From a bacterium (GTDB lineage: Bacteria; Desulfobacterota; Binatia; DP-6): 64,000 nt of DNA. The position numbers and the translations under genes were made by a program. The stretch's first letter is position 1. Each line of letters starts with the position of its first letter. Of this stretch, positions 24,615-33,281 are shown one piece after another. A model generated the notes under the pieces. The model ran no database searches, was not told the origin of the DNA, and saw only the letters and a list, made by a program, of their open reading frames with translations. The stretch lies in assembly GCA_026129405.1 (NCBI GenBank), contig JAHCID010000002.1:827422-891421 (forward strand), in the 5' to 3' direction.

Positions 24615-25475
24615 GTGGCCCACGTCTACACCGCGCGTGTCCGTGTGCGACATCACGAGGTCGACCCCTTCGGGCGGCTGACCCCGGCGAGCCTCCTGCG
24701 CCACTGCGCGCAGGTCGCGATCGACGCCAGCGCCGACGCCGGCTTCGACGCCGCCTGGTACGCCGCCGCCGGCGGCCACTGGATCGTGCGCCGCACGACG
24801 TTCGCGCGCGGCGGCGTCGCGCGCGCCGACGACGTGCTGGCGGTGCGCACCTGGGTCGAGGACTTCCGCCGCGTGCGCTCGCATCGCCGCTACGAGGTGC
24901 AGACCGACGCCGGGGTGCCGGTCGCCACGGCGCGCACCGACTGGGTCTACGTCGATCTCGCGAGCGGGCGGCCGCGACGCATCCCGGCCGCGATCGAGGA
25001 GGGGTTCGGCCACCTCGCCGAGCCCGGCCCCGCGCGCGACGCCTGGAGCGCGCCGCCGCCGCCGCCGGGCGCCGTCCGCACCGTGCAACGCGTGCGCTGG
25101 AGCGACCTCGACGCGCTCGTGCACGTCAACAACGCGGCCTGGCTCGACCTCCTCGTCGAGGCGACGCTCGAGGTGCTGGCCGGCCTCGGCTGGCCGGCGG
25201 CGCGCCTGGTCGCCGCGGGCGCGATGCCGCACGTCGTGGCGGGCGACCTCGAGTATCTCGACGCCGCTCGCCACGGCGACGAGCTCGCGACGCTCACCTG
25301 GTGTGCGGCCGCCGCCGACGGCCTCGTCGTGCACCAGGAGATGCGGCGCGGCGGCGACGGCGTGCTCGCCGTCCGGGCCGCCACCACCTGGCGCTGGCAG
25401 CACGAGCCGGCGCTCGTACCGGCGACGCCGCCGGCCGAGCTCACCGCCGCGCTCGCGCCGCTGCGCGCCGCCTGA
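24615..25475 (+). CDS. Acyl-ACP/acyl-CoA thioesterase-like protein, two hotdog domains
   Basis: A 286-residue protein with tandem hotdog folds. Domain 1 starts YTARVRVRHHEVDPFGRL with the helix ASLLRHCAQVAIDASADA; domain 2 starts TVQRVRWSDLDALVHVNN with WLDLLVEATLEVL. The DxxGHxxN-like element is the hotdog active-site helix region. It should release fatty acids or other acyl groups from ACP or CoA, as FatA/FatB-like bacterial enzymes do. GTG 24615 gives MAHVYTARV; an ATG seven codons earlier is the alternative. The SDR gene follows after nine bases, so the two are probably cotranscribed. Confidence 0.7.
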   Translation: MAHVYTARVRVRHHEVDPFGRLTPASLLRHCAQVAIDASADAGFDAAWYAAAGGHWIVRRTTFARGGVARADDVLAVRTWVEDFRRVRSHRRYEVQTDAGVPVATARTDWVYVDLASGRPRRIPAAIEEGFGHLAEPGPARDAWSAPPPPPGAVRTVQRVRWSDLDALVHVNNAAWLDLLVEATLEVLAGLGWPAARLVAAGAMPHVVAGDLEYLDAARHGDELATLTWCAAAADGLVVHQEMRRGGDGVLAVRAATTWRWQHEPALVPATPPAELTAALAPLRAA

Positions 25476-25484
25476 GAGGACGCG

Positions 25485-26249
25485 ATGGATCGACCGCTGG
25501 CCGGACGCGTGGGCATCGTCACGGGCGCTTCGACCGGGATCGGCGCCGCCACCGCGCGCGCGCTGGCGGCGGCCGGCATGACCGTCGTCCTCGGCGCCCG
25601 CCGCGCCGAGCAGCTCGCCGCCGTGCGCGACGACATCGTCGCCGCCGGCGGCCGGGCCGACGCCGTGCCGACCGACCTGTGCCGGCCCGAGACGATCGAC
25701 GCCCTCGTCGACGGCGCGGTCGCGCGCCACGGCCGCCTCGACGCGCTCGTCAACAACGCCGCCGTCGGCTACGTGCGCGCGATCGCCGACGGCCGGCTCG
25801 ACGAGTGGCGCACGATCTTCGACACCAACGTGATCGGCACGCTGTGCGCGTGCCGCGCGGCCCTGCGCCACATGCTGCCGGCCGGCGCCGGCGACGTCGT
25901 CATCATGGGCTCCGCGTCGGCCGAAGAGGCGTGGCCGTATCTCGGCGTCTACGCCGCGTCGAAGGCGGCGCTGCTCACCCTCGCGCGCAGCCTCCGCGCC
26001 GAGGTGGCGACGGCGGGCATTCGCGTCATGACCATGGAGATCCACAACGTCGCCGGCACCGATTTCGCGCGCGACTTCGACCCCGCGGTCCTTCCCGACG
26101 CGATGAGACGCTGGATCGAGCTCGGCGTCTTCAACCGCCAGGCGCCCATGCTGACGCCCGATGCGGTGGCGCGGGCGGTCGTCTTCCAGCTGACGACGCC
26201 GCAGCCGGCGAGCATCCACGACCTCGTCATCCGTTCGCGGGAGAACTGA
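25485..26249 (+). CDS. SDR family oxidoreductase
   Basis: A 254-residue short-chain dehydrogenase: cofactor loop TGASTGIG, NNAAVGY, catalytic Ser in GSASAEEAWP and Tyr/Lys in YAASK. LGARR after strand 2 (Arg-Arg) favours NADPH. The end SIHDLVIRSREN lacks the usual SDR Gly-Gly terminus and resembles YdfG-like serine/3-hydroxy acid dehydrogenases. GAGAGGA ribosome site upstream. Cotranscription with the thioesterase suggests fatty-acyl metabolism, but the substrate is unknown. Confidence 0.85.
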   Translation: MDRPLAGRVGIVTGASTGIGAATARALAAAGMTVVLGARRAEQLAAVRDDIVAAGGRADAVPTDLCRPETIDALVDGAVARHGRLDALVNNAAVGYVRAIADGRLDEWRTIFDTNVIGTLCACRAALRHMLPAGAGDVVIMGSASAEEAWPYLGVYAASKAALLTLARSLRAEVATAGIRVMTMEIHNVAGTDFARDFDPAVLPDAMRRWIELGVFNRQAPMLTPDAVARAVVFQLTTPQPASIHDLVIRSREN

Positions 26250-26277
26250 GGAGCCGCGGTCCCGGCGTGTGGCTGGC

Positions 26278-26334
26278 GGCGCGTTCGGGGGGGGGGCGGC
26301 GTCCCCCCCCCGCGTCCCCCGCCCCGAACGCGCC
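26278..26334. terminator. Long convergent hairpin
   Basis: GGCGCGTTCGGGG (26278-26290) pairs with CCCCGAACGCGCC (26322-26334), 13 bp, enclosing G9-11 and C9 tracts that can extend the stem. It lies between convergent SDR and padR-type genes and could terminate both. Confidence 0.6.
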
Positions 26335-26341
26335 ACCGCGA

Positions 26342-26875
26342 TCACGCGACCGAGCGTGCCGCGGAAGCCCCGCCCAGCACCTCGCGGCAGTGCGCGAGCC
26401 AGCGCAGATGGGCCTCCGCGTGGGCCAGGGCCGCTTCGCGGGCGAGGCGACGCAGTGGCGCGGCGCCGTCGCGGGCAGCTTCCTCGCGGACGAGGGCGAG
26501 GTAGCGGCGGTACTCGCTCTCCTGGCGGTCGAGCTGGGCGAGGATGGCGGGAGCGCCGTCGCGCTCGGCGGCGAGGCAGCGGACGAAGATCTCCTCGCGC
26601 AGCGGCGGCGGCCAGGTCGGACGGCGCGCGAGCCAGGTGCGCAGCGCGCGGTCGCCGCGGGCAGTGAGGCGGAAGAGGCGGCGCAGGCGGCAGCCGTAGC
26701 GCTCGTCGCGGCGGACGACGAAGCCGCGCGCCTCGAGCTCGTGGAGCAGCTGATAGACCTGGCCGATGTTCGGGTGCCAGAGCGGGCCCAGCTGCCGGTC
26801 GAAGCGCTTCACCAGCTCGTAGCCGTGGGCTTCGCCCTGCGCGAGCAGGGCCAGCAGCGCGTAGCGTAGGTGCAT
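26342..26875 (-). CDS. PadR-family transcriptional regulator
   Basis: A 177-residue PadR regulator. The winged helix is residues 1-75: LRYALLALLAQGEAHGYELV, HPNIGQVYQLLHELEARG and LFRLTARGDRALRTWL. The C-terminal helical dimer arm (DRQESEYRRYLALVREEAA, EAALAHAEAHLRWLAHCREV) is the Vir_act_alpha_C type. These repress genes for phenolic-acid, drug or stress responses. Its target is not evident; the 268-bp region upstream, shared with the cytochrome-like operon, may hold a site. Confidence 0.88.
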   Translation of the reverse strand: MHLRYALLALLAQGEAHGYELVKRFDRQLGPLWHPNIGQVYQLLHELEARGFVVRRDERYGCRLRRLFRLTARGDRALRTWLARRPTWPPPLREEIFVRCLAAERDGAPAILAQLDRQESEYRRYLALVREEAARDGAAPLRRLAREAALAHAEAHLRWLAHCREVLGGASAARSVA

Positions 26876-27106
26876 GTCGGTCTCCTCCCTCGCCGCCGGC
26901 GGAGCGAGCGACGTGCCAGCCCGCGGCGCCGCTTCGCGGGGGCGCGAGCGGCGTCGCGTGCGCCGGCCTTGACGGGCGCGGCACGTGTGCCCGCCCGTGT
27001 CGTCGCCGCGCGCGCGCGGCTCTTCACGCGACGCGGCCTCGGCCGGGCGGCGCGCCGGCGTGGTGGCGTCGTCGCGTCGCGGGGACGGATGTCCAGTGAC
27101 TTTTCA

Positions 27107-27134
27107 TTGACGCGGAAGCCGCGGGTCGTGGTAT
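27107..27134 (+). promoter_or_regulatory. Promoter of the cytochrome-like/DUF1800/DUF1501 operon
   Basis: TTGACG (27107-27112), 16-bp spacer, TGGTAT (27129-27134), nine bases before the ATG at 27144. An overlapping TGG-TATGGG reading gives the six-base spacing seen elsewhere. Confidence 0.5.
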
Positions 27135-27143
27135 GGGCGCGCC

Positions 27144-28118
27144 ATGTCGGCCTCTGGGTGGACGGTCGCGGCCGTCCTCGCGAGTGCGCTGTTCGGCGGC
27201 GCGATTCCGGCCGGAGCGGTGGTGTTCGGCGGCGGCGGCAGCGCGACGACCGATTGCCTGGTCGCCTTCGACGCAGCGCTCAACCATCCGGCGAAGAAGC
27301 CCAGGATGATCCGCTGCGCCGACGGCGACCCGGCCTGCGACAGGGACGGCGTGGTCAACGGCGTCTGCGAGTTCGAGGTCGCGCTGTGCGCGAACAGCAC
27401 CTACAACCCGACCCGGTGCACGCTCGCGGGCGTGCAGTCGATCCGCGTCGACCACGCCCAGGACAACGGCGACCCGAAGTTCGATCCCGATTTCCAGGCG
27501 CTCCAGCAGCGCACGAACAACGAGATCGAGCCGCCGACGGCGAGCGCCGACAAGTGCACGTTCGCGACCCGCATCCGTGTGCCGCTCACCGGACCGCTGC
27601 CCGGCGCCGTCTGCAAGCGCGGCAAGAAGCAGATCCGGCTGACGTCGATGTCGACGTTCCAGCTCGGCAAGATCTACAAGGACGTCGACAAGCTGAAGCT
27701 CATGTGCGACCCGCCGCCCTCGGGCTGCGATCCGCAGGTGCTCTTCACCGGTACGTACGATCGCATCCAGCGCCAGATCTTCAACCGGAGCTGTGCGCTC
27801 TCGGGCTGCCACGACTCGCAGACGCAGGCGGGCAACATGCTCCTCGAGCAGCCGTCGGCGTACGCGAACGTCGTCAACGTGATCCCGAGCAACTTCGCGG
27901 CGGCGGGTATGGGCTGGCGCCGGATCGACGCGGCCAACGCGCAGACGAGCACGAGCTTCCTCTATCGGAAGATCACGGGCGACTTCGGCGGCAATCCGGC
28001 CCTCGGCGCCCGCATGCCGTACGGTCGTCCGAAGCTCGACGCGTATCTCGTCGACATCGTGCGCGCGTGGATCGCCGCCGGGGCGCCGGCGAACGGCTGG
28101 GTGCCGGGCACCGACTGA
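27144..28118 (+). CDS. Exported protein with C-terminal cytochrome-c-like segment
   Basis: A 324-residue protein with a signal peptide (WTVAAVLASALFGGAIPAGA) and many cysteines (DPACDRDGVVNGVCEFEVALC). Near residue 215 it has IFNRSCALSGCHDSQTQAG, where CALSGCH is CxxxCH rather than the classical haem motif CxxCH, followed by MLLEQPSAYANVV and RMPYGRPKLD...WIAAGAP. The C-terminal half resembles the planctomycete-type cytochrome domains. The Cys-His spacing leaves haem attachment doubtful. It is the first gene of an operon with DUF1800 and DUF1501. Confidence 0.65.
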   Translation: MSASGWTVAAVLASALFGGAIPAGAVVFGGGGSATTDCLVAFDAALNHPAKKPRMIRCADGDPACDRDGVVNGVCEFEVALCANSTYNPTRCTLAGVQSIRVDHAQDNGDPKFDPDFQALQQRTNNEIEPPTASADKCTFATRIRVPLTGPLPGAVCKRGKKQIRLTSMSTFQLGKIYKDVDKLKLMCDPPPSGCDPQVLFTGTYDRIQRQIFNRSCALSGCHDSQTQAGNMLLEQPSAYANVVNVIPSNFAAAGMGWRRIDAANAQTSTSFLYRKITGDFGGNPALGARMPYGRPKLDAYLVDIVRAWIAAGAPANGWVPGTD

Positions 28119-28137
28119 CGGCACCGGAGGACGACAC

Positions 28138-29598
28138 ATGGTCAACGAGGGGGCAACGCTCGGCGCGGCGGCGGCGCGACACCTCCTGCGGCGCACCGGG
28201 TTCGGGGCGCTCGCACGCGACGTGAGCCGCTACACGGGGCTCTCCCGCGGCGCCGCGGCCGACCGCCTGGTGGGCTTCAAGGCGAAGGCCTTCAAGCCGG
28301 GCGGCAGCTACTTCGAGCAGGCCCACGACAAGTGGGTCACGTACATCCTCAAGGCGAAGTTCCCGCTCATGGAGAAGCTCGCGCTCTTCTGGCACGACCA
28401 CTTCGCCGTCGCGATCGCGAAGGTGATCGACGTGAAGCGGATGGGGCTCTACGTCGGCCTGCTCCATCAGCACTGCAACGGCAACCTGAAGACCTTCGTC
28501 AAGGCGATGAACAAGGACGCCGCGATGATGGAGTTCCTGGACACGGTCCGGAACGACAAGGGCATCCCGAACGAGAACTACGCCCGCGAGCTCCAGGAGC
28601 TGTTCACGTTGGGCGTCTACGACCTCGCCGGGCAGCCCAACTACACGCAGGCCGACATCGTGCAGATCGCGCGCGCGTTCACCGGCTGGACCTACGACGG
28701 CAGCAACAAGCCGCGCTTCGACGACTACCGGCACGACTACGCCGCCGAGTTCCCCGAGCGCGGGCCGAAGACGCTCTTCGCGGGGCGCCCGGGCTTTCCC
28801 GCCGGCGGCGCGTCGTTCGCGAGCCCCGAGGGCGCGACCGAGATCGACCAGGTGGTCGACGTCCTCTTCCAGCACACCGACTCGCAGGGCAAGAACACGG
28901 TCGCGCGCCGCACCGCCTACCGGCTCTGCGAGTACTTCGCGCACCCGCAGCCGAGCCTGGCGTTCGTCGACCAGATCGTCGCGCACTCGGGCTTCGACGT
29001 GAGCTTCGACATCCGCCGTCTCGTCCGCTCGCTCCTGTGCCACGACGAATTCTACGCCAGCGCCGCCGGCCCGCCGTACACGGAGGCGAGCCGGAAGTCG
29101 GTGCGCTGGCCGATCGACTACGTCGTCGGCACGCTGCGCATCCTCGGCCTGAAGCCGCGCGGCCGCTACCAAGTGATCCAGGGCGGCAGCTACCGCCGCG
29201 TCTTCGACCACCTCGGCAACATGGGGCAGACGCTGATGGACCCGCCGAGCGTCTTCGGCTGGGACTGGGAGACGAGCTGGGTCAGCAGCTCGACGTTGCT
29301 CGCCCGCTACAACTTCGCGCGCGACATCATCATGGCGCGGTGGGGCGGCGGCGCCCTCAAGACGGATCGTCTCGTCAACACCGGCCTCACCGATCCCGGC
29401 GCCATCGTCGACGCCGTCACCGACCTCTTCGGCGTGCGCGACCAGCTGAGCCCGGCCGAGCGCCAGGTCTTCGTCGACTATCTCACCGAGAACGGCACCG
29501 TGCCGTCGATCGACCTGCGGAACTGGGACGTGCGCAACACGAAGCTGAACGGCCTCTTCGCGCTGGTGATGCAGTCGCCGGCCTACCAGCTCCACTGA
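28138..29598 (+). CDS. DUF1800 family protein
   Basis: A 486-residue protein with the DUF1800 hallmarks: N-terminal AARHLLRRTGFGA, then KLALFWHDHFAV, NENYARELQELFTLG, YTQADIVQIARAFTGWTY, and C-terminal LMDPPSVFGWDWE. DUF1800 and DUF1501 genes occur as pairs across many bacteria; their function is unknown though linked to secreted proteins. No strong signal peptide is visible. It begins 19 bases after the cytochrome-like gene with a GGAGGA ribosome site. Confidence 0.9.
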   Translation: MVNEGATLGAAAARHLLRRTGFGALARDVSRYTGLSRGAAADRLVGFKAKAFKPGGSYFEQAHDKWVTYILKAKFPLMEKLALFWHDHFAVAIAKVIDVKRMGLYVGLLHQHCNGNLKTFVKAMNKDAAMMEFLDTVRNDKGIPNENYARELQELFTLGVYDLAGQPNYTQADIVQIARAFTGWTYDGSNKPRFDDYRHDYAAEFPERGPKTLFAGRPGFPAGGASFASPEGATEIDQVVDVLFQHTDSQGKNTVARRTAYRLCEYFAHPQPSLAFVDQIVAHSGFDVSFDIRRLVRSLLCHDEFYASAAGPPYTEASRKSVRWPIDYVVGTLRILGLKPRGRYQVIQGGSYRRVFDHLGNMGQTLMDPPSVFGWDWETSWVSSSTLLARYNFARDIIMARWGGGALKTDRLVNTGLTDPGAIVDAVTDLFGVRDQLSPAERQVFVDYLTENGTVPSIDLRNWDVRNTKLNGLFALVMQSPAYQLH

Positions 29599-29617
29599 CG
29601 GACGGGGGACGCCTCGC

Positions 29618-31072
29618 ATGAACGTCACACGACGCCAGTTCCTGCAGCGCACCGGCGCCGCGACGGCCGGCGCGCTGCTCGGCCCGGGCCTCTTCGCCCA
29701 TCCCCTGGTCCGCAGCGCGATGGCCGACACCATCGGCGATCGCTACTTCATCGTGCTCTTCCTCGACGGCGGGAACGACGGGCAGAACACCGTCATCCCG
29801 CGTTCCAACGGCAGCGCGAACCTGCGCACGCTGTACGACGGCTACCGTCGCACGGGCGGCGGCGGCATCGCCGTCCCCGCGGCGGCGCTCGCGGCCACGG
29901 CGATCGGCAACTGTCCCGGCACCGGCGCCCAGCTCGGCCTCCACCCCGGTCTCGCCGGCTTCGGCGGCAGGCCGGGCGTCGGCGGCCTGAAGGCGCTCTA
30001 CGACGCCGGCAAGGTCGCCGTCATCCAGGGCTGCGGCTACCCCGACTACAGCCTCTCGCACGAGGAGTCGCGGGTGATCTGGCAGACGGGGAACCCGCTC
30101 GGGGTGCCGGGCCTGACGGGCACGGGCTGGGGCGGACGGCACCTGGCCCATCCGGCGTACGGCTACGGCGGCACGCAGGTGCCCGCCGTCACCATCGGCA
30201 GCTCGGTGGCGCCGGAGCTGCGGCAGTCGGGCACGAGCGTGCTCGCCATCGACCGCCTCGAGGACTTCGGCTTCCCGTACGACTACGACTTCGACGACGA
30301 CACCGCGACCAAGCGCGAGGCGTTCCGCCGGCTCCACCAGGATCTCGCCGCAGGCGATGCGCTGCCGAGCAAGGCCTATCTCGGCGCCAGCGGGCATGCG
30401 ACGCTCGTCAGCAGCGAGAGCTACCCGCAGCTCCACGACCTCTACCAGGCCGACCGCGCGAGCTGGAGCGCGCAGTACGACGGCCTCGACCGCAGCACCG
30501 GCTACGACCTGCGCGAGATCGCCAAGATCATCTACGGCAGCGCGCAGGGCGTCCCGAACATCGGCGCGCGCTTCTTCGCGCTCGCCAACGGCGGCTACGA
30601 CACGCACTCCGACCAGGGCGCCGCGCAGCCCACCGGGCAGCACTTCGGCCTGCTCGCCGAGATCGGCGCGGCGATCAAGATCTTCTACGACGACGTCGCC
30701 AGCATGGGCCTCGCCCACAAGGTCTGCCTCCTCGTCTGGAGCGAGTTCGCGCGCCGCATCCCGCAGAACGACAACGGCACCGACCACGGCTCGCAGGGGC
30801 CGATGTTCGTCGTCGGCGGCAGCGTGAACGGCGGCGTCTACGGCAATCACCCGGACATCGCGAACCTCGACTGGAACGAGAACACCGTCTATCGCCAGGC
30901 GCCCGGGCCGCACCGCTCGACGGACTTCCGCGACGTCTACGGCACCATCCTGACGCGCTGGGTGAACATGCCTCCCGCGGCCGTGGCGGCCGACATCCTC
31001 CCGGTCGACACCGAGGGGCCGGCGTCCGACTACTGGCAGACGGCCAACTTCAACCTGGGGTTCCTGCCGTAG
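29618..31072 (+). CDS. DUF1501 family protein with Tat signal
   Basis: A 484-residue protein starting MNVTRRQFLQRTGAATAGA: the RRQFL twin-arginine motif and hydrophobic region indicate folded export by Tat. DUF1501 features are LFLDGGNDGQNTVIPRSNG, LGLHPGLAGF, DYSLSHEESRVIWQTG, NGGYDTHSDQG and LVWSEFARRIPQNDNGTDHG. The fold belongs to the alkaline phosphatase/sulfatase superfamily, with metal-ligand-like D/H residues, but the substrate is unknown. Twenty bases after DUF1800, same operon. Confidence 0.9.
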   Translation: MNVTRRQFLQRTGAATAGALLGPGLFAHPLVRSAMADTIGDRYFIVLFLDGGNDGQNTVIPRSNGSANLRTLYDGYRRTGGGGIAVPAAALAATAIGNCPGTGAQLGLHPGLAGFGGRPGVGGLKALYDAGKVAVIQGCGYPDYSLSHEESRVIWQTGNPLGVPGLTGTGWGGRHLAHPAYGYGGTQVPAVTIGSSVAPELRQSGTSVLAIDRLEDFGFPYDYDFDDDTATKREAFRRLHQDLAAGDALPSKAYLGASGHATLVSSESYPQLHDLYQADRASWSAQYDGLDRSTGYDLREIAKIIYGSAQGVPNIGARFFALANGGYDTHSDQGAAQPTGQHFGLLAEIGAAIKIFYDDVASMGLAHKVCLLVWSEFARRIPQNDNGTDHGSQGPMFVVGGSVNGGVYGNHPDIANLDWNENTVYRQAPGPHRSTDFRDVYGTILTRWVNMPPAAVAADILPVDTEGPASDYWQTANFNLGFLP

Positions 31073-31278
31073 CGCCGTCGCCGGGCGACTACTACGTCCA
31101 CGATCCGCGGGTCGTCCTCGTCCCGATCGAGCATCTCTCGGCGGCGGGGACGAGCCCTGCGTTCCGGGCCTTCGCGCAGGCCCGCGCCGGCTGGTCCCCG
31201 GACCGGCTCGACCTCCTCGACGCCGGCTTCGCGCGCTACTGGAGCCGCGGCACGGCGCTCGCGGCGCGCGCCGCCTGG

Positions 31279-32744
31279 GTGCCGCCACGCCGGCGGCACC
31301 TCGCGGTCGTCACCGGCGACGCGCTCGCCGTCCGGCCGTACGCGCAGCTCCTCAACACGAGCGCCTGGCTGCTCTACGAGGCCGACGTCGACCCGGCCAC
31401 CTCCGATCCCGAGCTGCTGGCGTGGCTCCTGGCCCTCGGCGACCGCATGGCGGCGACGGGGGAGGTGACGCTGGCCGCCGTCCAGACCGCGGCGTGGTGG
31501 CTCGAGCGCAGCGACGCCGAGTGCGCCGCGTTCGCGGCCGCCGCACGGCGCAGCACGCGCCCCGATGCGGACGCCGTGCGGGCGACCGCGGACGCGGTGC
31601 CGTGGCTGCGCCGGCTCGCGCACGAGACGCTCCGCCCGCCGGCTCTGCTCGGCGCGCACCGGCCCGTGCCCGGCACCGGGCTCCTCGTGCCGGCGCATCT
31701 CGAGACCGAGCCGCCGGCGCTCGTGGCGCGCTGGACGACGGTCGCACGGTCGACCGTCGCCGCCTTCCAGGGACGCTGGCGCGTGCGCGACCCGGCCGTC
31801 ACGGCGGCGCTGCTCGACTGGCTCGCGGGAGACGCGCCGCCGCTCCTCGTCGTCGGCGAGCGCGGGCGCATCGTGTGGGACCCGGCGACGCCCGACCGCC
31901 TCGGCCCGCTGCGCGCCGTGCTGCGCGACGCCGACGCGGCGGCCGTCGCCGCCGTGCGCAACGATCTCGACGCGGTGGCGCGGGTGACGCGCGACTTCCG
32001 GGCGGCGGTGGTCGAGCCGTCGGCGCTGCCGGCGTCGGCCGCGGGCGCGCTCCAGCGCGGCTACGGCTACCTCCATGCGGCGCGCGGGCTCGTCGCCTAC
32101 AACCTCCACGAGCCCGGCATGGAGCGGTTGCACGGGCCGCCGCTGCCCTACGCGCGGGCCATGGTCGCGGCGCGCGCGGCGCACGAGTGGGCGCACCTCG
32201 CGGACACGGCTGGGCTGGCCGTGCACGCTCGCGCCCGCGGCGTCACGCCCGCCGCGCCGCGCTGGCCGACGCCCTCGACGCGACCATCGCCGCGGCGCCG
32301 GCGGCGCTGCACCGCACGACCGCCGCGGACCTGGCGGCGCTGGGCCGCGACGGAACGCCCGGCGCCGCGCTGGCCGAGGTCACGCTGCGCCGCCTGCCGG
32401 ACTGGCGCGCGAACCTCGTCGCTCGCGCGCTGCTCGACGCGACCGAGCGCGAGACCTACGTGCGGCACAACGTGCGCCTGCTGCGCCCCGAGTATCCGCC
32501 GCCCGCGTTCTGGCGCCTGCTCGTGCGCCACCTCTTCGAGTTCCAGTACGTGCGCCCGGCGCTCGGGATGACCGCCGTGCCGGATCCGCTCGCGTTCTAC
32601 CTCCATAGCACGGGCGCGGCCGACGAGCTGGCCGCGGCGGGAGCGTGCGACAGCGCCGGGTTCGTCGCGCTCGCCGACGCGGTCGCCCACTGCTGCGCGG
32701 CCTTCGCCGTCGACCCGGCACGGCTGCGGCTGCCCGCCCCCTGA
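31279..32744 (+). pseudogene. Unknown protein gene, frameshifted near 32255
   Basis: The first frame reads HLAVVTGDALAVRPYAQLL, LLYEADVDPATSDPELLAWL and RAAHEWAHLADTAGLAV; at about 32255, in a GC-rich stretch, coding jumps to another frame with LADALDATIAAAP, RETYVRHNVRLL, FWRLLVRHLFEFQYVRPALG and a stop at 32742. One missing base would restore a single protein. Coding signal also extends upstream to about 31070 (DYYVHDPRVVLVPIEHL) without an ATG, GTG or TTG in frame. It directly follows DUF1501. I do not recognise the family. Confidence 0.55.
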
Positions 32745-32784
32745 GCCCCCGGGCGGCGCGCCCGCTCGCGATGCCGCCGCGGCC

Positions 32785-33201
32785 TCAGCGTGCCCCCGGC
32801 ACGCGCGCGAAGTGCGGCCAGGGGGCGGCGCGCGTCGTCCACAGCCAGGCGGTGAACGCCAGCCCGAAGCCGAGGTCGGGGCTGACCGCGATCAGCGCGG
32901 CCGGCGGCAGCGAGCCGTCCCGCACGCACCACGCGGTGACGCCGACGAAGCTGAGCTTGCCCGCGGCGGCGAGGGCGACGAAGAGCCGGTCCGTCAGCCC
33001 GGTGACGGCGGTCCACAGGTAGCCCGTGCCGAAGAGGAGGACGAACACCGCGATGGTGCGCAGGTAGATCGGCGGGGCGTCGACGGGCAGGTGCGCCAGC
33101 CGGCGGACGGCGGCGACCTCCGGCAGGAAGCCGACCGCCGCGACGAGGTTCACGATCGCCGTGGCGAACAACGCGATGCGCAGCCAGCGCGGCACGAGCA
33201 T
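32785..33201 (-). CDS. Four-helix integral membrane protein, unknown
   Basis: A 138-residue protein with about four membrane helices: LRIALFATAIVNLVAAVGFL, IYLRTIAVFVLLFGTGYLW, FVALAAAGKLSFVGVTAW and LGFGLAFTAWLWT. It lacks known transport motifs. It diverges from the exopolyphosphatase gene, 80 bases apart. Function unknown. Confidence 0.6.
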   Translation of the reverse strand: MLVPRWLRIALFATAIVNLVAAVGFLPEVAAVRRLAHLPVDAPPIYLRTIAVFVLLFGTGYLWTAVTGLTDRLFVALAAAGKLSFVGVTAWCVRDGSLPPAALIAVSPDLGFGLAFTAWLWTTRAAPWPHFARVPGAR

Positions 33202-33269
33202 CGCCGTGGTATGCGCGCCGGCGCGCCGTCAGACAACGCCTGCGACATGACTTCGCCGTCGGCGGGGAG

Positions 33270-33275
33270 TACCAT
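33270..33275 (+). promoter_or_regulatory. -10-like box for ppx operon
   Basis: TACCAT ends six bases before the GTG at 33282, matching the spacing of other putative leaderless starts. Confidence 0.35.
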
Positions 33276-33281
33276 CGCCGC

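Noticed and set aside
26281-26330. G/C homopolymer run as a G-quadruplex or repeat element
   Set aside because: Better explained as the loop part of a convergent terminator hairpin; no repeat copies seen.
22892-26869. 1325-codon plus-strand frame across several genes
   Set aside because: Runs through opposite-strand and out-of-frame genes; composition is not protein-like.
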